Notes: a model not told the origin generated them from the letters alone. DNA of 64,000 nucleotides from Candidatus Roslinia caecavium (GCA_904419955.1 CAJFTO010000002.1:1-64000); one strand, 5' to 3'. Positions 29,767 through 39,171 are shown, numbered from the stretch's first letter. Numbers and translations: made by a program.

Positions 29767-30333
29767 TTAACAGTTATATTTATTCATAGCGGAATCGACG
29801 TTCTCTGTCAAAATTTCTTCGATCGCGCCGACGGCGTTTACCACCGTCTTGATCAGGATCTCGGTCTCCTCCTTGGAGAATTTGCCCAGCACATAGTCCG
29901 CAAGGTCGTGATCCTTATGCTCGGGCGCGCCCACGCCTATCTTGACTCTCGGAAATTCGTCGCTTCCCAGGTTCAGAATTATGCTTTTTATCCCGTTATG
30001 TCCGCCCGCGCTACCCTTTCTCCTGATCCTGAGCCGCCCGGTCTCCATGGATATGTCGTCGTATACCACTATTATGTTCTCGTTTTCAATATCGTAATAG
30101 TCCGCGATCTCCAAGACCGCTTCTCCGCTCAGATTCATATACGTCATAGGCTTGACCGCAATCACTTTCTCGCCGCCTACGCGTCCCTTGCCGGTATCCG
30201 CCCTAAATCTCCTGCTCGACTTGAGCTTTATATCGTGCTTTGAGCAAAACGCGTCGAGCGCGTCGAAGCCTATATTATGCCGCGTATTTACATATTTGGC
30301 TCCGGGATTTCCCAGCCCCACGACCATATACAT
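29767..30333 (-). CDS. pth: Peptidyl-tRNA hydrolase
   Basis: A 188-residue cytoplasmic esterase that recycles peptidyl-tRNA released during translation. It begins YMVVGLGNPGAKYVNTRHNI, with the catalytic His in TRHNIGFDAL and the conserved Asn in PMTYMNLSGEAV, IIVVYDDISM and KGSAGGHNGIKSII. The C-terminal lid with VLGKFSKEE is intact. The start at 30333 gives the family's usual length; an upstream in-frame start would add 14 unrelated residues. It sits between glmU and mfd, an order typical of Firmicutes. Confidence 0.96.
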   Translation of the reverse strand: MYMVVGLGNPGAKYVNTRHNIGFDALDAFCSKHDIKLKSSRRFRADTGKGRVGGEKVIAVKPMTYMNLSGEAVLEIADYYDIENENIIVVYDDISMETGRLRIRRKGSAGGHNGIKSIILNLGSDEFPRVKIGVGAPEHKDHDLADYVLGKFSKEETEILIKTVVNAVGAIEEILTENVDSAMNKYNC

Positions 30334-30575
30334 ACAGTTTCGCCGCCTTTCCTTTAAATTTACGCCTAAATCCATCTTGTAAAAAATCCGTTTTAGGCAA
30401 AACTGCGGCGGTTTATAGGTCGTCGACGCATCGCGATAACTTAGATAAACTCCGCCGTTAGTTTTTATTCAGCAAGATAGGAGCCTTTCCGACCGCAGAC
30501 GGTATCGCGTCCGCTCCCGCGGCAAGGCTCCGCTAATTATTCTTATTTTTTACTTACTTCTATTATATCGATACG

Positions 30576-31946
30576 TTATTTCTGTTCCTTTTCCTTCTTA
30601 GCTACCCAATCCTGCTTTATGACCTCGCGCGATCTTGCTATAGCCAAAGAATTTTCGGGAACCTCCTTGGTTATGGTCGAACCGGCCGCGGTATACGCGC
30701 CCTTCCTTACGAGCACCGGAGATACAAGGTTCGTGTTGCAGCCGATAAAGCAATCGTCCTCGATGACGCTTCTGTGTTTGCTGTGTCCGTCGTAGTTAAC
30801 GACCACAGTACCGCAGCCGAAATTAACTCTCTTTCCAACGTCGGCGTCGCCTATATACGTAAGGTGCGATACCTTTGTGCCGTCGCCCACGGACGAATTC
30901 TTGATCTCAACAAAATCGCCGATCTTAACGTCCCCGCCTATTCTTGAACCAGGTCTTAAATAAGCGAACGGACCCACGTGCGTCTTCTCGCCGACCGCGC
31001 TCTCGATACCCACAGTCTTTATAACCTCGGTGTTATTTCCTATCGTACAATTCGTCAAATTCGTATCCGGACCTATGACGCAGTTCTCGCCGATCTCAGT
31101 CTTTCCGTCCAGGCTCGTGTTTGGATATATCACGGTATCCTTTCCGATCTTAACGTCGGCGCCGATATATGTCGCGTCCGGATTAATGACGGTAACGCCG
31201 TCTAACATCACCTGTCTGATCTTGCGCATATACAGTATTTTACTCACCTGAGCGAGCTGCAAACGGTCGTTTACGCCGAGTATCTGATCTTCGTCAGCTA
31301 TATACACGCCGACCTTTTCGCCGTCGCCGAGAAGTATCTCTATTACGTCGGTTATATAATACTCGCCCTGAGCGTTGTCGTTGGTCACTCTCTTGAGCGC
31401 GCCCAAGAGTTTTTGTATGTCGAAGAAATACATCCCCGAATTTACCTCTTTAATCAGCTTCTGCTCGTCGCTCGCATCCTTTTGCTCGACTATTTTAGCT
31501 ATGCTCCCATTCTCTCTTACGATCCTTCCATAGCCGAACGGCTCGTCCACTACCGCGGTTATGACCGTAGCCGCCGCGTTCTCGGAAATATGCTGGGCGT
31601 ACGCCGCCTTTAGGACGTCGGCTTCGATCAAAGGCGCGTCGCCGTAGAGAACCACGACCGTCCCTTCTTTTGAAGATATAGCGTCGATACCTTGCATGAC
31701 CGCGTGACCCGTTCCAAGCTGCTCGTATTGATAACGATAGGTAACTCTGTCTCCAAAATACTCCTTCACGTCCTCGGCCTTATGCCCTACGACCATTATA
31801 TTCTCCACGGAACCGGCCTCGGTCGCCGTATCCACTACCCACTCCGCAAGCGGTTTTCCCGCCGCTATCTGAAGCGGCTTCGCTATGTTTGATTTCATTC
31901 TCTTACCTTCGCCCGCGGCTAAAATTATACTGTATAAATCTGACAT
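30576..31946 (-). CDS. glmU: Bifunctional N-acetylglucosamine-1-phosphate uridyltransferase/glucosamine-1-phosphate acetyltransferase
   Basis: A 456-residue cytoplasmic enzyme making UDP-GlcNAc for the cell wall. The N-terminal nucleotidyltransferase has the signature LAAGEGKRMKSNIAKPL and YGDAPLIEADVL. From about 250 a left-handed beta-helix of hexapeptide repeats forms the acetyltransferase, with YLRPGSRIGGDVKIGDFVE and the catalytic His region YDGHSKHRSVIEDDCFIG. The start at 31946 has GAGGGG 8 bases upstream and yields the canonical length. First gene of a glmU-pth-mfd-foldase run; the prs gene usually next to glmU is missing. Confidence 0.97.
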   Translation of the reverse strand: MSDLYSIILAAGEGKRMKSNIAKPLQIAAGKPLAEWVVDTATEAGSVENIMVVGHKAEDVKEYFGDRVTYRYQYEQLGTGHAVMQGIDAISSKEGTVVVLYGDAPLIEADVLKAAYAQHISENAAATVITAVVDEPFGYGRIVRENGSIAKIVEQKDASDEQKLIKEVNSGMYFFDIQKLLGALKRVTNDNAQGEYYITDVIEILLGDGEKVGVYIADEDQILGVNDRLQLAQVSKILYMRKIRQVMLDGVTVINPDATYIGADVKIGKDTVIYPNTSLDGKTEIGENCVIGPDTNLTNCTIGNNTEVIKTVGIESAVGEKTHVGPFAYLRPGSRIGGDVKIGDFVEIKNSSVGDGTKVSHLTYIGDADVGKRVNFGCGTVVVNYDGHSKHRSVIEDDCFIGCNTNLVSPVLVRKGAYTAAGSTITKEVPENSLAIARSREVIKQDWVAKKEKEQK

Positions 31947-32071
31947 CTTATATCCCCTCGCATTTTGATAACTACATACTATTCTGTATTTTAACTCTTT
32001 AAAAAGCGCTAACGAGTATTTCTCGCTCGCAAACATGTTTTCAGGAAATACCTGTAAAACGTCATAATATA

Positions 32072-32099
32072 ATTATAATACATTTGACCGAGTTGTCAA
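32072..32099 (-). promoter_or_regulatory. Sigma-A promoter of glmU
   Basis: TTGACA, 16-base spacer, TATAAT on the minus strand. It predicts a leader of about 120 bases to the glmU ATG. Confidence 0.7.
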
Positions 32100-32112
32100 T
32101 GTAAAAGCGTAA

Positions 32113-32149
32113 CAAAAATACCGTCTCCGCCGCCGCTATTCGGGTATTT
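32113..32149 (-). terminator. Possible terminator of the GH36-comF operon
   Basis: 7-bp stem AAATACC/GGTATTT closing a 20-base loop, followed on the minus strand by TTGTTA. It is close to the comF stop codon. Weak, because the loop is large. Confidence 0.45.
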
Positions 32150-32960
32150 AGTAACCATAAATCTCACGGCGCCCGTTAAAATTCGCACCCCGATCAGCTA
32201 TATACTTTCCATTCGTCGTGAAAGTTATCCCGTAGACTTTCGCCGCGCCGCGCGCTTTAAGAGCTCGGGCGCATTCGTCTATCGTCGCCCCGGTCGTGAA
32301 CACGTCGTCAACTACAAGGATATTCTTGCCCTTGATAGCGCTTGAATCGACTACCGCCATGCTGCCGACAAGATTAGTTCGCCTCTCGGAACTTCTGAGA
32401 TATTTTTGTTTACTTCTCGCTTCGCGCGTTACTATAATTTCGGGAATATATTCAAGGCCGACCTTCCAGCTGAGCGCGCGGCAAAGCAAGGCGCTGTGAT
32501 TATCCTCTAAATCCCCGGACGCCGGGACCGAAGTCGCTACCTCTATGCCGAGCCGCGAGTAACGCTTTATATATACGCCCGCCATCATATCGGTCATAAA
32601 CCCCAAAGACGACGCGTCTCCCGATTTTAATCTCAACACCGGATTGTTGGTCAGATCGTCATGAACTACCGCCGATACCGCTCTGTCGTAGTTAAAAGGC
32701 GTATACCTCTCGCAAACGTCGCATAACGCGTAAGCTCCTGCGCCCTCGCCGCCTTTACGCGGGCGCAGGGGAACCCCGCAGACGCCGCAGCAGAGATAAT
32801 CCTCGGTAAGCTCTACTGTTTCCTCGCACACGCCGCATATATACTTTTTAAGGCGCAGATCCTCGTATTCAAATATGTTTATAGCTTCGCCGCAAAGTTT
32901 GCACTTATGCGCGTATAAAATATTTTTCAGCAAATTTAAAACGCTTTTCTTGTCTTCCAT
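32148..32960 (-). CDS. comF: ComF-family phosphoribosyltransferase-like protein
   Basis: A 270-residue protein with N-terminal zinc-binding Cys pairs (CKLCG at about 20-24, CGVCEE, CCGVCG and CDVC) and a C-terminal phosphoribosyltransferase fold with the PRPP loop NILVVDDVFTTGATIDECA (about 210-228). ComF proteins take part in natural transformation, in single-stranded DNA handling after uptake. Many Clostridia carry the gene without a full competence set, so the cellular role here is uncertain. It starts 7 bases after the GH36 gene stop, so the two are almost certainly co-transcribed although functionally unrelated. Confidence 0.88.
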   Translation of the reverse strand: MEDKKSVLNLLKNILYAHKCKLCGEAINIFEYEDLRLKKYICGVCEETVELTEDYLCCGVCGVPLRPRKGGEGAGAYALCDVCERYTPFNYDRAVSAVVHDDLTNNPVLRLKSGDASSLGFMTDMMAGVYIKRYSRLGIEVATSVPASGDLEDNHSALLCRALSWKVGLEYIPEIIVTREARSKQKYLRSSERRTNLVGSMAVVDSSAIKGKNILVVDDVFTTGATIDECARALKARGAAKVYGITFTTNGKYIADRGANFNGRREIYGY

Positions 32961-32967
32961 TTATAAT

Positions 32968-35073
32968 TCATTTGAACGCTATCTTATACAAAGCGGCTGA
33001 AACGTTTTTATCTATCATAGTCTTTACGCCGCCGTCCGCAATATCTATCGTTCCCTCTCTGTAAGACGGGTATAGCGTCTCGGCTTTATCTATAACCCTG
33101 CCTTTCAGTCTGATCGGTATAAATTTCTCGCTCTCATCCGAATTTACCCTCCAAACCGCAAGATACAGCTTATCGCCCGCGTCTATCCCAAACGCTGAAT
33201 ACGGATCGCCCAGATTTGTAAGACCGAGGGGGAATACCGGATAACCGGTCTTTATATCGTCGCGTATCGTCTTATATACGTCGATCCCCTCTTTTACCAG
33301 CGCGAGCCTGTCTTTGGATATTTCGCCTAAATGTCCGCTCTGATGCACTCTGAGCAGCATTGCGTTTACCATGTTAAAAACGACCTCGTCTCGGTCGCCG
33401 TCTCTCTGGGGATACGACCACATAGCCGCCTGCTCGGGAGTCAACGCGGTCGCGCAAGCCGAAGCGATCGACGCCATATTCCTGTAGTCCTCCTGATCCG
33501 TCACGCTCTGTATGCTGTGCTTTGAGAGATACGCGTAGGTCATGCGCTGTCCGCCGCTGCCGCAGTTTTCTACGATCAACTCCGGATACCTTTCAAATAC
33601 GCCGTCCAGCCAGTCGAGATACGCGTCGGTGTGCTGTCTGAGCCCGTCGCCGAAGCTGTCCGCGTCTATCTCGGTCCCGACGCCCGCGTTTATGTTATAG
33701 TCCATCTTTATATAGCCTACGCCGTAATCGCCGACCAGTCTGTCTATAACCGAATCCGCGTATGCTCTGACTTCGGGGTTTCTATAATCGAGCTGGTATC
33801 TGGAATGGTCTATCACCCGTTTGCCGTTTCGCACAAAGAACCAGTTGTCGGGAACCTTCTTAGCCATCGGGCAGTTTATCCCCATTACTTCGAGTTCCAG
33901 CCACAGTCCCGGAACCATGCCTTTTTGAGATATGTATCTTATCGGTTCCTCTATCCCGCCCGGGAATCTACCCTTTGCGGGGAGCCATTCGCCTACGCCG
34001 TCCCACCAAGGCCCGTCGTCGTACCAGCCGGCGTCTATGCAGAAATACTCGCACCCCGTCTCGGCCGCCGCGTCGATCAACGGGATCAACTTCTCGGTGG
34101 TAGCGTCGCCTACGAGGCAGTTCATAAAATCGTTGAATATGACCGCCATGTTTTCGTTGTCGGCGTTTTTGCGGCGGATTATTCTTCTGTACTTCGTCAT
34201 CTCTATATTCGCGTCCTGCCAGTCGCCTTTGACAAACGCTACGGCCGTCTTATCCGAAACGAACCTATCGCCCGCCCTCAGCGTTTTATACCAGCCGTTA
34301 TCCGAAAACGTTGCGCCGCAGAGCGATAAATACAGGCGCTGAGCCATAGTACTTATCTCCCACTCCCAGGAGCAGGCCGTCTCAATCTGCCAAAATACCG
34401 TACTTTCAGTCTCTGTATTCGTTATATATCCGATCGGAAGGTACTCGGCGCTCGGCCAAGTTCCGGTCCCTGAAGCAGTTACCCGCTTAAGCGAAAAACT
34501 GTAGGGTTTGTATAAGCCCAACTCCTGAGGCGCATATTCCCGCCATTGACATTCCGACTGCCATGTATTATGCGCGATACCGATACGCGTTTTATCCGGC
34601 CAATCTTGCTCTCCCTCTTTATCTATCCCCACGAGGTTAAAAGATGTGACGAATTCTATCGTCCGATCCTCCGCGCCTTTATTTTCAAGCTCCGTCCAGC
34701 TTCGTACTACGCAAACTCCGTCGTAGAACTGCATATGCGCTATGGCGCAAAGTTCTTTTTCATCCTGAGCGGTTATCTCGAGCTTGGTTCCGTATTGATT
34801 TTTATAAAGCTTATGCCCGACATATTTCATATCCTTGCCCGGGCTGGAGCCGGTTTTTTTGTTGCCGTGGTGATCGTTCTGATTTCCTCCGGATTCCTGG
34901 ATCTCAAAAAGGCGATACCACTTATGCTTGCGCTCCGGGATCAGACTCTCGTCGTAATCCAGAGCCGACATATGAAGCAGATTTATATCGCCTTCGTCGG
35001 TTATTTTGATCAAAAGATTTATTCCGTTTTCATTTACGCAAATTGTTTTACACTGTTTTGAATTAGCTTCCAT
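32968..35073 (-). CDS. GH36-family alpha-galactosidase
   Basis: A 701-residue cytoplasmic enzyme removing terminal alpha-galactose from imported oligosaccharides. The N-terminal beta-sandwich is followed by a TIM barrel. Family segments are CEYFCIDAGWYDDG, WLELEVMG, HSRYQLDYRNPEVRAYAD, the nucleophile Asp in YIKMDYNINAG (Asp about 458), ENCGSGGQRM, and the acid/base Asp in SVTDQEDYRN. No signal peptide. Length is near the usual 720. AAAGGA lies 10 bases upstream of the ATG. A strong terminator upstream (35282-35312) isolates it from the surface-protein operon. It fits galactose side-chain removal from pectin or galactomannan (inference). Confidence 0.92.
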   Translation of the reverse strand: MEANSKQCKTICVNENGINLLIKITDEGDINLLHMSALDYDESLIPERKHKWYRLFEIQESGGNQNDHHGNKKTGSSPGKDMKYVGHKLYKNQYGTKLEITAQDEKELCAIAHMQFYDGVCVVRSWTELENKGAEDRTIEFVTSFNLVGIDKEGEQDWPDKTRIGIAHNTWQSECQWREYAPQELGLYKPYSFSLKRVTASGTGTWPSAEYLPIGYITNTETESTVFWQIETACSWEWEISTMAQRLYLSLCGATFSDNGWYKTLRAGDRFVSDKTAVAFVKGDWQDANIEMTKYRRIIRRKNADNENMAVIFNDFMNCLVGDATTEKLIPLIDAAAETGCEYFCIDAGWYDDGPWWDGVGEWLPAKGRFPGGIEEPIRYISQKGMVPGLWLELEVMGINCPMAKKVPDNWFFVRNGKRVIDHSRYQLDYRNPEVRAYADSVIDRLVGDYGVGYIKMDYNINAGVGTEIDADSFGDGLRQHTDAYLDWLDGVFERYPELIVENCGSGGQRMTYAYLSKHSIQSVTDQEDYRNMASIASACATALTPEQAAMWSYPQRDGDRDEVVFNMVNAMLLRVHQSGHLGEISKDRLALVKEGIDVYKTIRDDIKTGYPVFPLGLTNLGDPYSAFGIDAGDKLYLAVWRVNSDESEKFIPIRLKGRVIDKAETLYPSYREGTIDIADGGVKTMIDKNVSAALYKIAFK

Positions 35074-35281
35074 AACGTTGTTTTCCTTTCTGATTTTATG
35101 TGTGTGTAATTTACGTCTATTTTATAATAGATCATGGAATTTTTCAATAGCTTATTTAGGTTTAAAACGTATTTATCAGCGAATCGATAAGGCGCCGCGC
35201 ACGGATCGCTATCCTCCGATCAGCTCCGAAACTGCGCGCAAACTCGGCTTCGCGCTTATAACGCCTACGCGTTTAAACGTC

Positions 35282-35312
35282 AAAAAAGCCGCCTACCAAA
35301 CCGGTAGGCGGC
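35282..35312 (-). terminator. Intrinsic terminator of the dockerin-cohesin/SLH operon
   Basis: Perfect 10-bp stem 35288-35297/35303-35312 (GCCGCCTACC) with a 5-base loop, followed on the minus strand by TTTTTT. Confidence 0.93.
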
Positions 35313-35355
35313 GATATATCAAATTATTCAGTTTTAAACTGTATTAATCCGATAA

Positions 35356-37557
35356 TTATTCAGCGTCAGCTGTTGCCGTAGCCTCGGGAGAAGCGGTTGC
35401 CTCCGCGTCAGCCGTAGCTTCCGGAGAAGCCGTTGTCTCAGGAGCAGCCGTTGCTTCAGCGTCAGCCGTAGCCTCAGGAGAAGCCGTTGCTTCAGCCTCG
35501 TCAGCGTTCATAACTCTTGCGAGTATTGCAGCAGCCTCTGCTCTTGTCGCGTTGTTCTTCGGCTGGAACGTGCCGTCCTCATAACCTGTGAGGTATCCAG
35601 CTTCAACCATACCTGCAACGTAACCTGCTGCGTAGTCCGCTATATCGGCGCTGTCTGTAAAGGACGAAGCCGAGTTAGAGGACAGGTTGAGGTAACGTCC
35701 AACTATTGTGCAGATGTCTTCACGCGTGATCGTGTTGTTAGCGTCGAACCACTCGTCGGATACGCCCGTTACGATACCAGCCTCGCTAGCCGCGATTACG
35801 TACGGGGTGTACCAATCGCTTGCCGTACAATCGAGGAATGCGGAGGTCGTAGCCGTGTTGGTGAGACCGAACAGCTCGACAGCCATCTTTGTGAACTCTG
35901 CTCTGGTTACTGTATTATCGGGCAGGAACGTGCCGTCCTCATAACCGTTAACTATACCTGCGTCATAGAGATCCATGATGTACTCATAGCCCCAGTAAGA
36001 CGAAGGAACGTCGGTGAATACCTGCTCTTCTGTCGGAGCCGGAGTTACGTCAGCGCCTGCTGTTGCCGAAGGAGTAGCAGTCGGAGTCGTGCCGCTGCCT
36101 GTGCCGCCCCAGCCGCCTGCGCCTGTGCCGGCGGTAGGTTTAACTGCTTCGCAGGTTATGGCAACATCCTCAGCCGGCATATTGAACGAACCGCTGAACG
36201 AAATGCCGTTGTACGCCAGCTTTCTTACATAGTAGCCTGTAGCCGCGTCAACGTCTACCTCTACTACGGACGCCGGGTAAATCGAATCGCCCGAAGCTAT
36301 CTCAGCGCCGTTAACGGTAACCGTTACCGAATCTGTGTTCTGCGGAATTGTCCACGAAACTGTGTAAGGTACTACATTCTTCGAAGCCTCTACCAGCGCC
36401 TGACCTGCGTCGATAACAGCCTGGAGATTCTCCTCGGTAGCCTCTGTTCCATATGCCGCTACAGCGTTATCCAAAGCCGTCTTAGCCTCGTTAGCAGCGG
36501 TTATGTTCGCCTGCTGAGCCTCGTTGATGAAAGACTCGCCTTCCTCAGGAGTGAGAGCGTCAGTCATCTCCGCGATATCAGACGTTACGCCGTTGGAGAG
36601 CTCTGTAGCTTCTGTAATAATGTCAGCAGCTTCCATCTGCGTAAACTGAGCTGTGATAACTACGTCGGAAGCCGGCATTTCAAACGTGTTGTCCGTAACC
36701 GGTATCGTGGTCTCGCCGGAGGTTACTGCCAGCGAACCGTCTACGTACTGATAACCGAAGTTAGGTATAGGATCAAGCGTTACAGTGTCGCCTTCCTCAG
36801 GAGCTACGGGCGAATACTGAACAGTACCGTTCTCAGCTTCTACTGTGATTCCGTATGTAGGAGCTACAGTCGGAGTAGGCGTAGGAGCTGTCGTGGGCTC
36901 TGCCGAAGGAGCTGTTGTAGGTTCAGACGACGGAGCTGTTGAAGGAGCCGTCGTGGGCTCTGCCGAAGGAGCTGTCGTAGGCTCTGCTGTCGGCGCAGCC
37001 GTAGGATCAGCTGTCGGCGCAGCTGTAGGATCAGCTGTAGGAGGCGCTACCTGACTACTTACTTGAATAGTTGCATTTGTAATATCAGCTCCAAATGACT
37101 CTAAAGCCATTGTATTGCCGATAAAATTATCCGCCTCAAAAGCATAACTACCATCTGCAATACCTTCTTTAGCAGTGAATGTTATTACAGCAATATTTGT
37201 AGTAGCCCCAGTTGGACTTACAATTGCTGATACGCCAAATTGAGGTTGATCTCCTATAAAATTCGTATCCGATGTAGCTTCCCAACTCGAGTTAATCGCT
37301 TCTATCTCGGCATCAAACGCATTTTTATCATACTTCAATTCAAAAGTAACTGCGCCTTCCATAAAGAATTGACCCGACTTGGGTGTAAAATCTATAGAAA
37401 GATTAAATGAGTCACCGGGTTTTATTGTTTGCTTGTCTGCTGTGTATGTTAGATCAATTAACTTTTCCGGTTCTACCGCAAAAGCGCTGATTGACATTAA
37501 ACTTAACAGCATAGTAAAAACTACAACAATCGCTGTAAGTTTTCCAAATCTTCTCAT
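35356..37557 (-). CDS. Cell-surface anchor: cohesin-like domain plus C-terminal SLH repeats
   Basis: A 733-residue exported protein. Residues 1-27 are a signal peptide. Residues about 30-170 look like a cohesin module (IKPGDSFNLSIDF, AVTFELKYDKNAF, TTNIAVITFTAKEG). A Pro/Thr/Ala linker (about 172-235), an InlB-like bacterial repeat (YGITVEAENGTVQYSP), a helical spacer and a second short beta module follow. Three S-layer-homology repeats at about 515-690 (FTDVPSSYWGYEYIMDLY, TVTRAEFTKMAVELF, NATRAEAAAILARV) would bind the cell wall. The tail is an Ala/Thr/Glu/Pro low-complexity repeat. Cohesins bind dockerins and SLH domains bind wall polymers, so this is a candidate one-cohesin anchoring scaffoldin. 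The gene upstream encodes a dockerin. AAAGGGGC precedes the ATG. Confidence 0.82.
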   Translation of the reverse strand: MRRFGKLTAIVVVFTMLLSLMSISAFAVEPEKLIDLTYTADKQTIKPGDSFNLSIDFTPKSGQFFMEGAVTFELKYDKNAFDAEIEAINSSWEATSDTNFIGDQPQFGVSAIVSPTGATTNIAVITFTAKEGIADGSYAFEADNFIGNTMALESFGADITNATIQVSSQVAPPTADPTAAPTADPTAAPTAEPTTAPSAEPTTAPSTAPSSEPTTAPSAEPTTAPTPTPTVAPTYGITVEAENGTVQYSPVAPEEGDTVTLDPIPNFGYQYVDGSLAVTSGETTIPVTDNTFEMPASDVVITAQFTQMEAADIITEATELSNGVTSDIAEMTDALTPEEGESFINEAQQANITAANEAKTALDNAVAAYGTEATEENLQAVIDAGQALVEASKNVVPYTVSWTIPQNTDSVTVTVNGAEIASGDSIYPASVVEVDVDAATGYYVRKLAYNGISFSGSFNMPAEDVAITCEAVKPTAGTGAGGWGGTGSGTTPTATPSATAGADVTPAPTEEQVFTDVPSSYWGYEYIMDLYDAGIVNGYEDGTFLPDNTVTRAEFTKMAVELFGLTNTATTSAFLDCTASDWYTPYVIAASEAGIVTGVSDEWFDANNTITREDICTIVGRYLNLSSNSASSFTDSADIADYAAGYVAGMVEAGYLTGYEDGTFQPKNNATRAEAAAILARVMNADEAEATASPEATADAEATAAPETTASPEATADAEATASPEATATADAE

Positions 37558-37605
37558 TATATATATTGCCCCTTTCGCTAAATACTATTTTATTCTTTAA
37601 ACTTC

Positions 37606-38607
37606 TTATTCTTCTACAGGGAATGACTCTATTTTATTAGCGCCACGTTGCAAAATTAGCAACGCATCAGATGCATTATAGCTGCCATCACCGTTGACAT
37701 CTGCAGCAGTAATCTGATCCGGTTCTAACGTTATATTATTTGCGTCATATTGCAATACCATCAAAACATCCGCAGCATTATAACTGCCATCACCGTTTAT
37801 ATCGCCATATGTCACACCTTCGCCGCCTTGGCCTGCATCAGCAAGCGCAAACGACTTAGCATCCGGAGTGGTAACGCCCGTACCGCCGACTTTTACAACT
37901 ATGATAGATTCATCATTATACTCGTTTGTAGCAGTCTCATCAGTACGGTTATCGCCCTTCGGAAGGTTAAATACGAGCGTACCCGAAACTGCTCCTGCTT
38001 TCTGATCTATGTAACCAGCCGGAGTTGTAGCCGCGAAAGGCGTATTATTATTGCCGCCCGTGATACTTGTGATGTCGTAAACGAAGAACGTCATCTGTTC
38101 CGGCTCTTCAGCTACCGAGAACGGAACGGAAACCGTGTAGTAATCAGTGTTATCAACAGCTGTAATATCGCCTATCGATATAACGGATCTGGTGGGATCG
38201 TCAGTCGCGAGCTGAACCTCTTCCTCGGTTACGCCCTCAGTAACTTCCATAGGAATAACGACTTCCTCTGCGGGAGCTTCTACGTCCTCAGCCGGAATTT
38301 CTGCGTCTTCTGCGGGAGCCTCTACGTCCTCAGCCGGAGCCTCTGCGTCTTCCGCGGGAGCTTCAACGTCCTCAGCCGGAGCTTCAACGTCTTCCGCGGG
38401 AGCCTCTACGTCCTCGGCCGGAGCTTCTACGTCTTCAGCGGGGGTCTCAGCGTCCTCTGCGGGAGCCTCCGTATCGACAGTTTCAACAACCGCCGGCGCT
38501 TCTTCCACTACGTCCGCCTCGTCGGCAAACGCTACGGCGCTGAGTGCGGAGAATACCATTAAAGCCGCTGTTAAAGCCGCGCCAAATTTAAAAAAGTTAT
38601 TTTTCAT
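37606..38607 (-). CDS. Exported dockerin-domain protein without catalytic module
   Basis: A 333-residue protein. Residues 1-28 form a signal peptide. About 40-130 is a seven-residue repeat, roughly eleven units of the APAEDVE type, forming an acidic stiff linker. About 145-265 is a compact beta-rich domain of unknown family (SVISIGDITAVDNTDYYTVSVP-like strands). The C-terminus is a type I dockerin with two calcium-binding repeats, DINGDGSYNAADVLMVLQY and DVNGDGSYNASDALLILQR. No enzyme domain is present. It is 48 bases upstream of the cohesin/SLH gene in the same operon, so the two products may assemble on the wall. The ATG at 38607 has AGGAGG 9 bases upstream; the TTG two codons earlier is too close. 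Confidence 0.85.
   Translation of the reverse strand: MKNNFFKFGAALTAALMVFSALSAVAFADEADVVEEAPAVVETVDTEAPAEDAETPAEDVEAPAEDVEAPAEDVEAPAEDVEAPAEDAEAPAEDVEAPAEDAEIPAEDVEAPAEEVVIPMEVTEGVTEEEVQLATDDPTRSVISIGDITAVDNTDYYTVSVPFSVAEEPEQMTFFVYDITSITGGNNNTPFAATTPAGYIDQKAGAVSGTLVFNLPKGDNRTDETATNEYNDESIIVVKVGGTGVTTPDAKSFALADAGQGGEGVTYGDINGDGSYNAADVLMVLQYDANNITLEPDQITAADVNGDGSYNASDALLILQRGANKIESFPVEE
38256..38490 (-). repeat. In-frame 21-bp tandem repeats inside the dockerin gene
   Basis: About eleven degenerate 21-bp units encode Ala/Ile/Thr-Pro-Ala-Glu-Asp-Val/Ala-Glu. Codon variation between units shows they are not freshly duplicated. Confidence 0.9.
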
Positions 38608-38621
38608 TATCAAATTGCCTC

Positions 38622-38690
38622 CTAAAAATTTAAGTTCTTTATAAATATGTTCGATTTCTTCCCAATTAAATCTACAATTTTATAAGCCAT
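38622..38690 (-). CDS. Possible 22-residue ORF in the long dockerin leader
   Basis: An ATG-initiated frame (starts MAYKIVDLIGKK) ends in a TAG that overlaps the dockerin ribosome site. AAAGGAGG lies about 21 bases upstream, which is too far for good initiation. May be fortuitous. Confidence 0.2.
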   Translation of the reverse strand: MAYKIVDLIGKKSNIFIKNLNF

Positions 38691-38944
38691 ATTAAATTTG
38701 AAGGCCTCTATCCTCCTTTCCCCAAATACTTATATAAAGAAATATGCCGATCGCTTTAAGCCGCTTAAACATGTCCGCAATCTCAAAAACGACGAAGACC
38801 GCAAAACATTCAAGACGGGCGATATACGATCATGACATATTTAATTATTTTGCCGCTTAAATTCTATTGCGCAAGTGAAAAACCCGCGCCGCTTTATCGA
38901 ACCTAATAATATGCATAAGTAAACCATTATTATGATTCGTATCC

Positions 38945-38973
38945 ATTATACTATGGTTTAGAAAAAATTGCAA
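38945..38973 (-). promoter_or_regulatory. Sigma-A promoter of the dockerin-cohesin/SLH operon
   Basis: TTGCAA, 17-base spacer, TATAAT on the minus strand. It implies a 5' leader of about 330 bases. Confidence 0.55.
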
Positions 38974-39171
38974 GGGGGTTTGGGAAACTTTTTATGTAAA
39001 TTTATAACAAAATATGAACTTACATACGGTTTTATGTTATTTTATCATACTTTCATTTAACCGCGCGGCTCGATATATGTAGATCCGGCGCCTTAAAATC
39101 GCGGGCGGCGTTTAACCAAATTACTGATTTTACCATTTTGACGCTCGTATCCTAACTTTTCTCCAAATAGA

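Noticed and set aside
30481-30533. Inverted repeat GGAGCCTT/AAGGCTCC between pth and glmU
   Set aside because: No T-run on either strand and a long loop, so a terminator or riboswitch could not be supported.
38256-38490. Regular repeats that could suggest a CRISPR array
   Set aside because: The period is 21 bp with no spacers and it is in frame within the dockerin gene, encoding APAEDVE-type repeats.
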